DNA of 6,637 nt. It comes from Methanobacteriota archaeon. Its GTDB lineage: Archaea > Methanobacteriota > Methanobacteria > Methanobacteriales > Methanobacteriaceae. Positions 6,218 through 6,637 of this stretch are shown one piece after another (position 1 is the stretch's first letter; every line of letters starts with the position of its first letter). The stretch spans positions 1 through 6,637 of the forward strand of contig JAEZAV010000186.1 in assembly GCA_023430285.1 (NCBI GenBank). Direction: 5' to 3'. Below the pieces are notes generated by a model that saw nothing but the letters and a program-made list of their open reading frames with translations, made no database searches and was not told the DNA's origin. Position numbers and translations under genes: made by a program.

Positions 6218-6637
6218 ATGGATTTTAATGGAGGTTTTAAGATTTCGGTGAACAGAAACACTGTAACTGCCCTTAAAAATTTAGGGCTTTCAGATTATGA
6301 GGTTAAGGCGTACGTGGCCAACATATCCCTTGTAAGTGCTACTGCGTCGGAGATAAGTTTAGCATCGAACGTGCCCAGATCAAAGATATACGAAGTGTTA
6401 AAGAGTCTTGCAAAAAAGGATTTTGTTGAAATTGAACGTGGAAAACCTTTAAAATTTAACGCAATTCCTCCACATGAGATCATTGGAAAATCCAGGAAGC
6501 AGTTCAACGAAAAACTCGATGAAGCAGAGGATGAACTCAACCAGATCTACGAAAAACAGATCCCAAATGTTCCAGCACCCCTCTGGTTGATACACGGGCC
6601 TGAAAAAATTTTAAGGAAGGAAGTTGAAATTATTTCC
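6218..6637 (+). CDS. TrmB-family transcriptional regulator (3' end outside window)
   Basis: This is a DNA-binding regulator of the TrmB family. The visible 140 codons, counted from ATG 6218, show the winged-helix domain at about 22-81: LGLSDYEVKAYV (22-33) is the family's opening, VPRSKIYEVLKSL (52-64) the recognition helix, and the wing runs to about 81, ending GKPLKFNAIPPHE. A charged helix with heptad character (about 85-115) follows and probably dimerises, and then the effector domain begins (APLWLIHGPEKIL). Full-length relatives have about 240-350 residues, so the C-terminus lies past the window. Two starts are possible: ATG 6218 has no SD but sits at the predicted transcription start, while GTG 6248 has GGAGG 13 nt upstream, a long spacing. 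The shorter form loses only 10 N-terminal residues and keeps the whole domain. Being divergent from the ABC-2 permease, it probably regulates that gene and itself. The ligand is unknown. Confidence 0.88.
   Translation, partial: MDFNGGFKISVNRNTVTALKNLGLSDYEVKAYVANISLVSATASEISLASNVPRSKIYEVLKSLAKKDFVEIERGKPLKFNAIPPHEIIGKSRKQFNEKLDEAEDELNQIYEKQIPNVPAPLWLIHGPEKILRKEVEIIS

Noticed and set aside
6295..6540. Minus-strand open frame opposite the TrmB-type gene
   Set aside because: The plus strand encodes a clear winged-helix domain; the antisense product is rich in serine and without motifs.

Overview
The window looks like chromosomal DNA of a methanogenic archaeon, most likely of the Methanobacterium type. 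The reasons are a ferredoxin-linked 2-oxoacid oxidoreductase, a TrmB-type regulator, a large TPR protein of the kind common in Methanobacteriales, AT-rich intergenic DNA with archaeal TATA-like boxes and T-tract terminators, and strong GGAGG/AGGTGA ribosome binding sites. This taxonomic call is an inference from gene content, not a database match.

Layout. (1) Positions 2-2472, plus strand: a two-gene operon for a two-subunit 2-oxoacid:ferredoxin oxidoreductase. The alpha subunit carries a fused gamma domain and is cut at its 5' end by the window edge. The TPP-binding beta subunit overlaps it by ATGA. (2) Positions 2497-4622, minus strand, convergent with the first operon: a TPR protein of about 15 repeats followed, again by an ATGA overlap, by a small five-helix membrane protein of unknown function. 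(3) Positions 4623-4995: AT-rich intergenic DNA holding a probable promoter for the TPR operon and a T-tract terminator for the next gene. (4) Positions 4996-6111, minus strand: an ABC-2 type permease with no ATPase gene next to it. (5) Positions 6112-6217: a compact divergent promoter region with TATA-like boxes for both directions and a 9-bp inverted repeat near the two start codons. (6) Positions 6218-6637, plus strand: the N-terminal 140 codons of a TrmB-family regulator, cut by the window edge.

How the genes relate. The oxidoreductase subunits form one enzyme that oxidatively decarboxylates (or, run backwards, makes) a 2-oxoacid using CoA and ferredoxin. The TPR and membrane proteins are translationally coupled and probably act together, perhaps as a membrane-associated scaffold, but nothing shows on what. 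The TrmB-type protein is the obvious candidate regulator of the divergent permease. I found no clearly new multi-gene system. The points most worth a second look are a glutamine at an expected Fe-S ligand position in the beta subunit, the inverted repeat in the divergent promoter, the apparently lost start codon of the TPR gene, and a matched pair of heptad insertions in its repeats.
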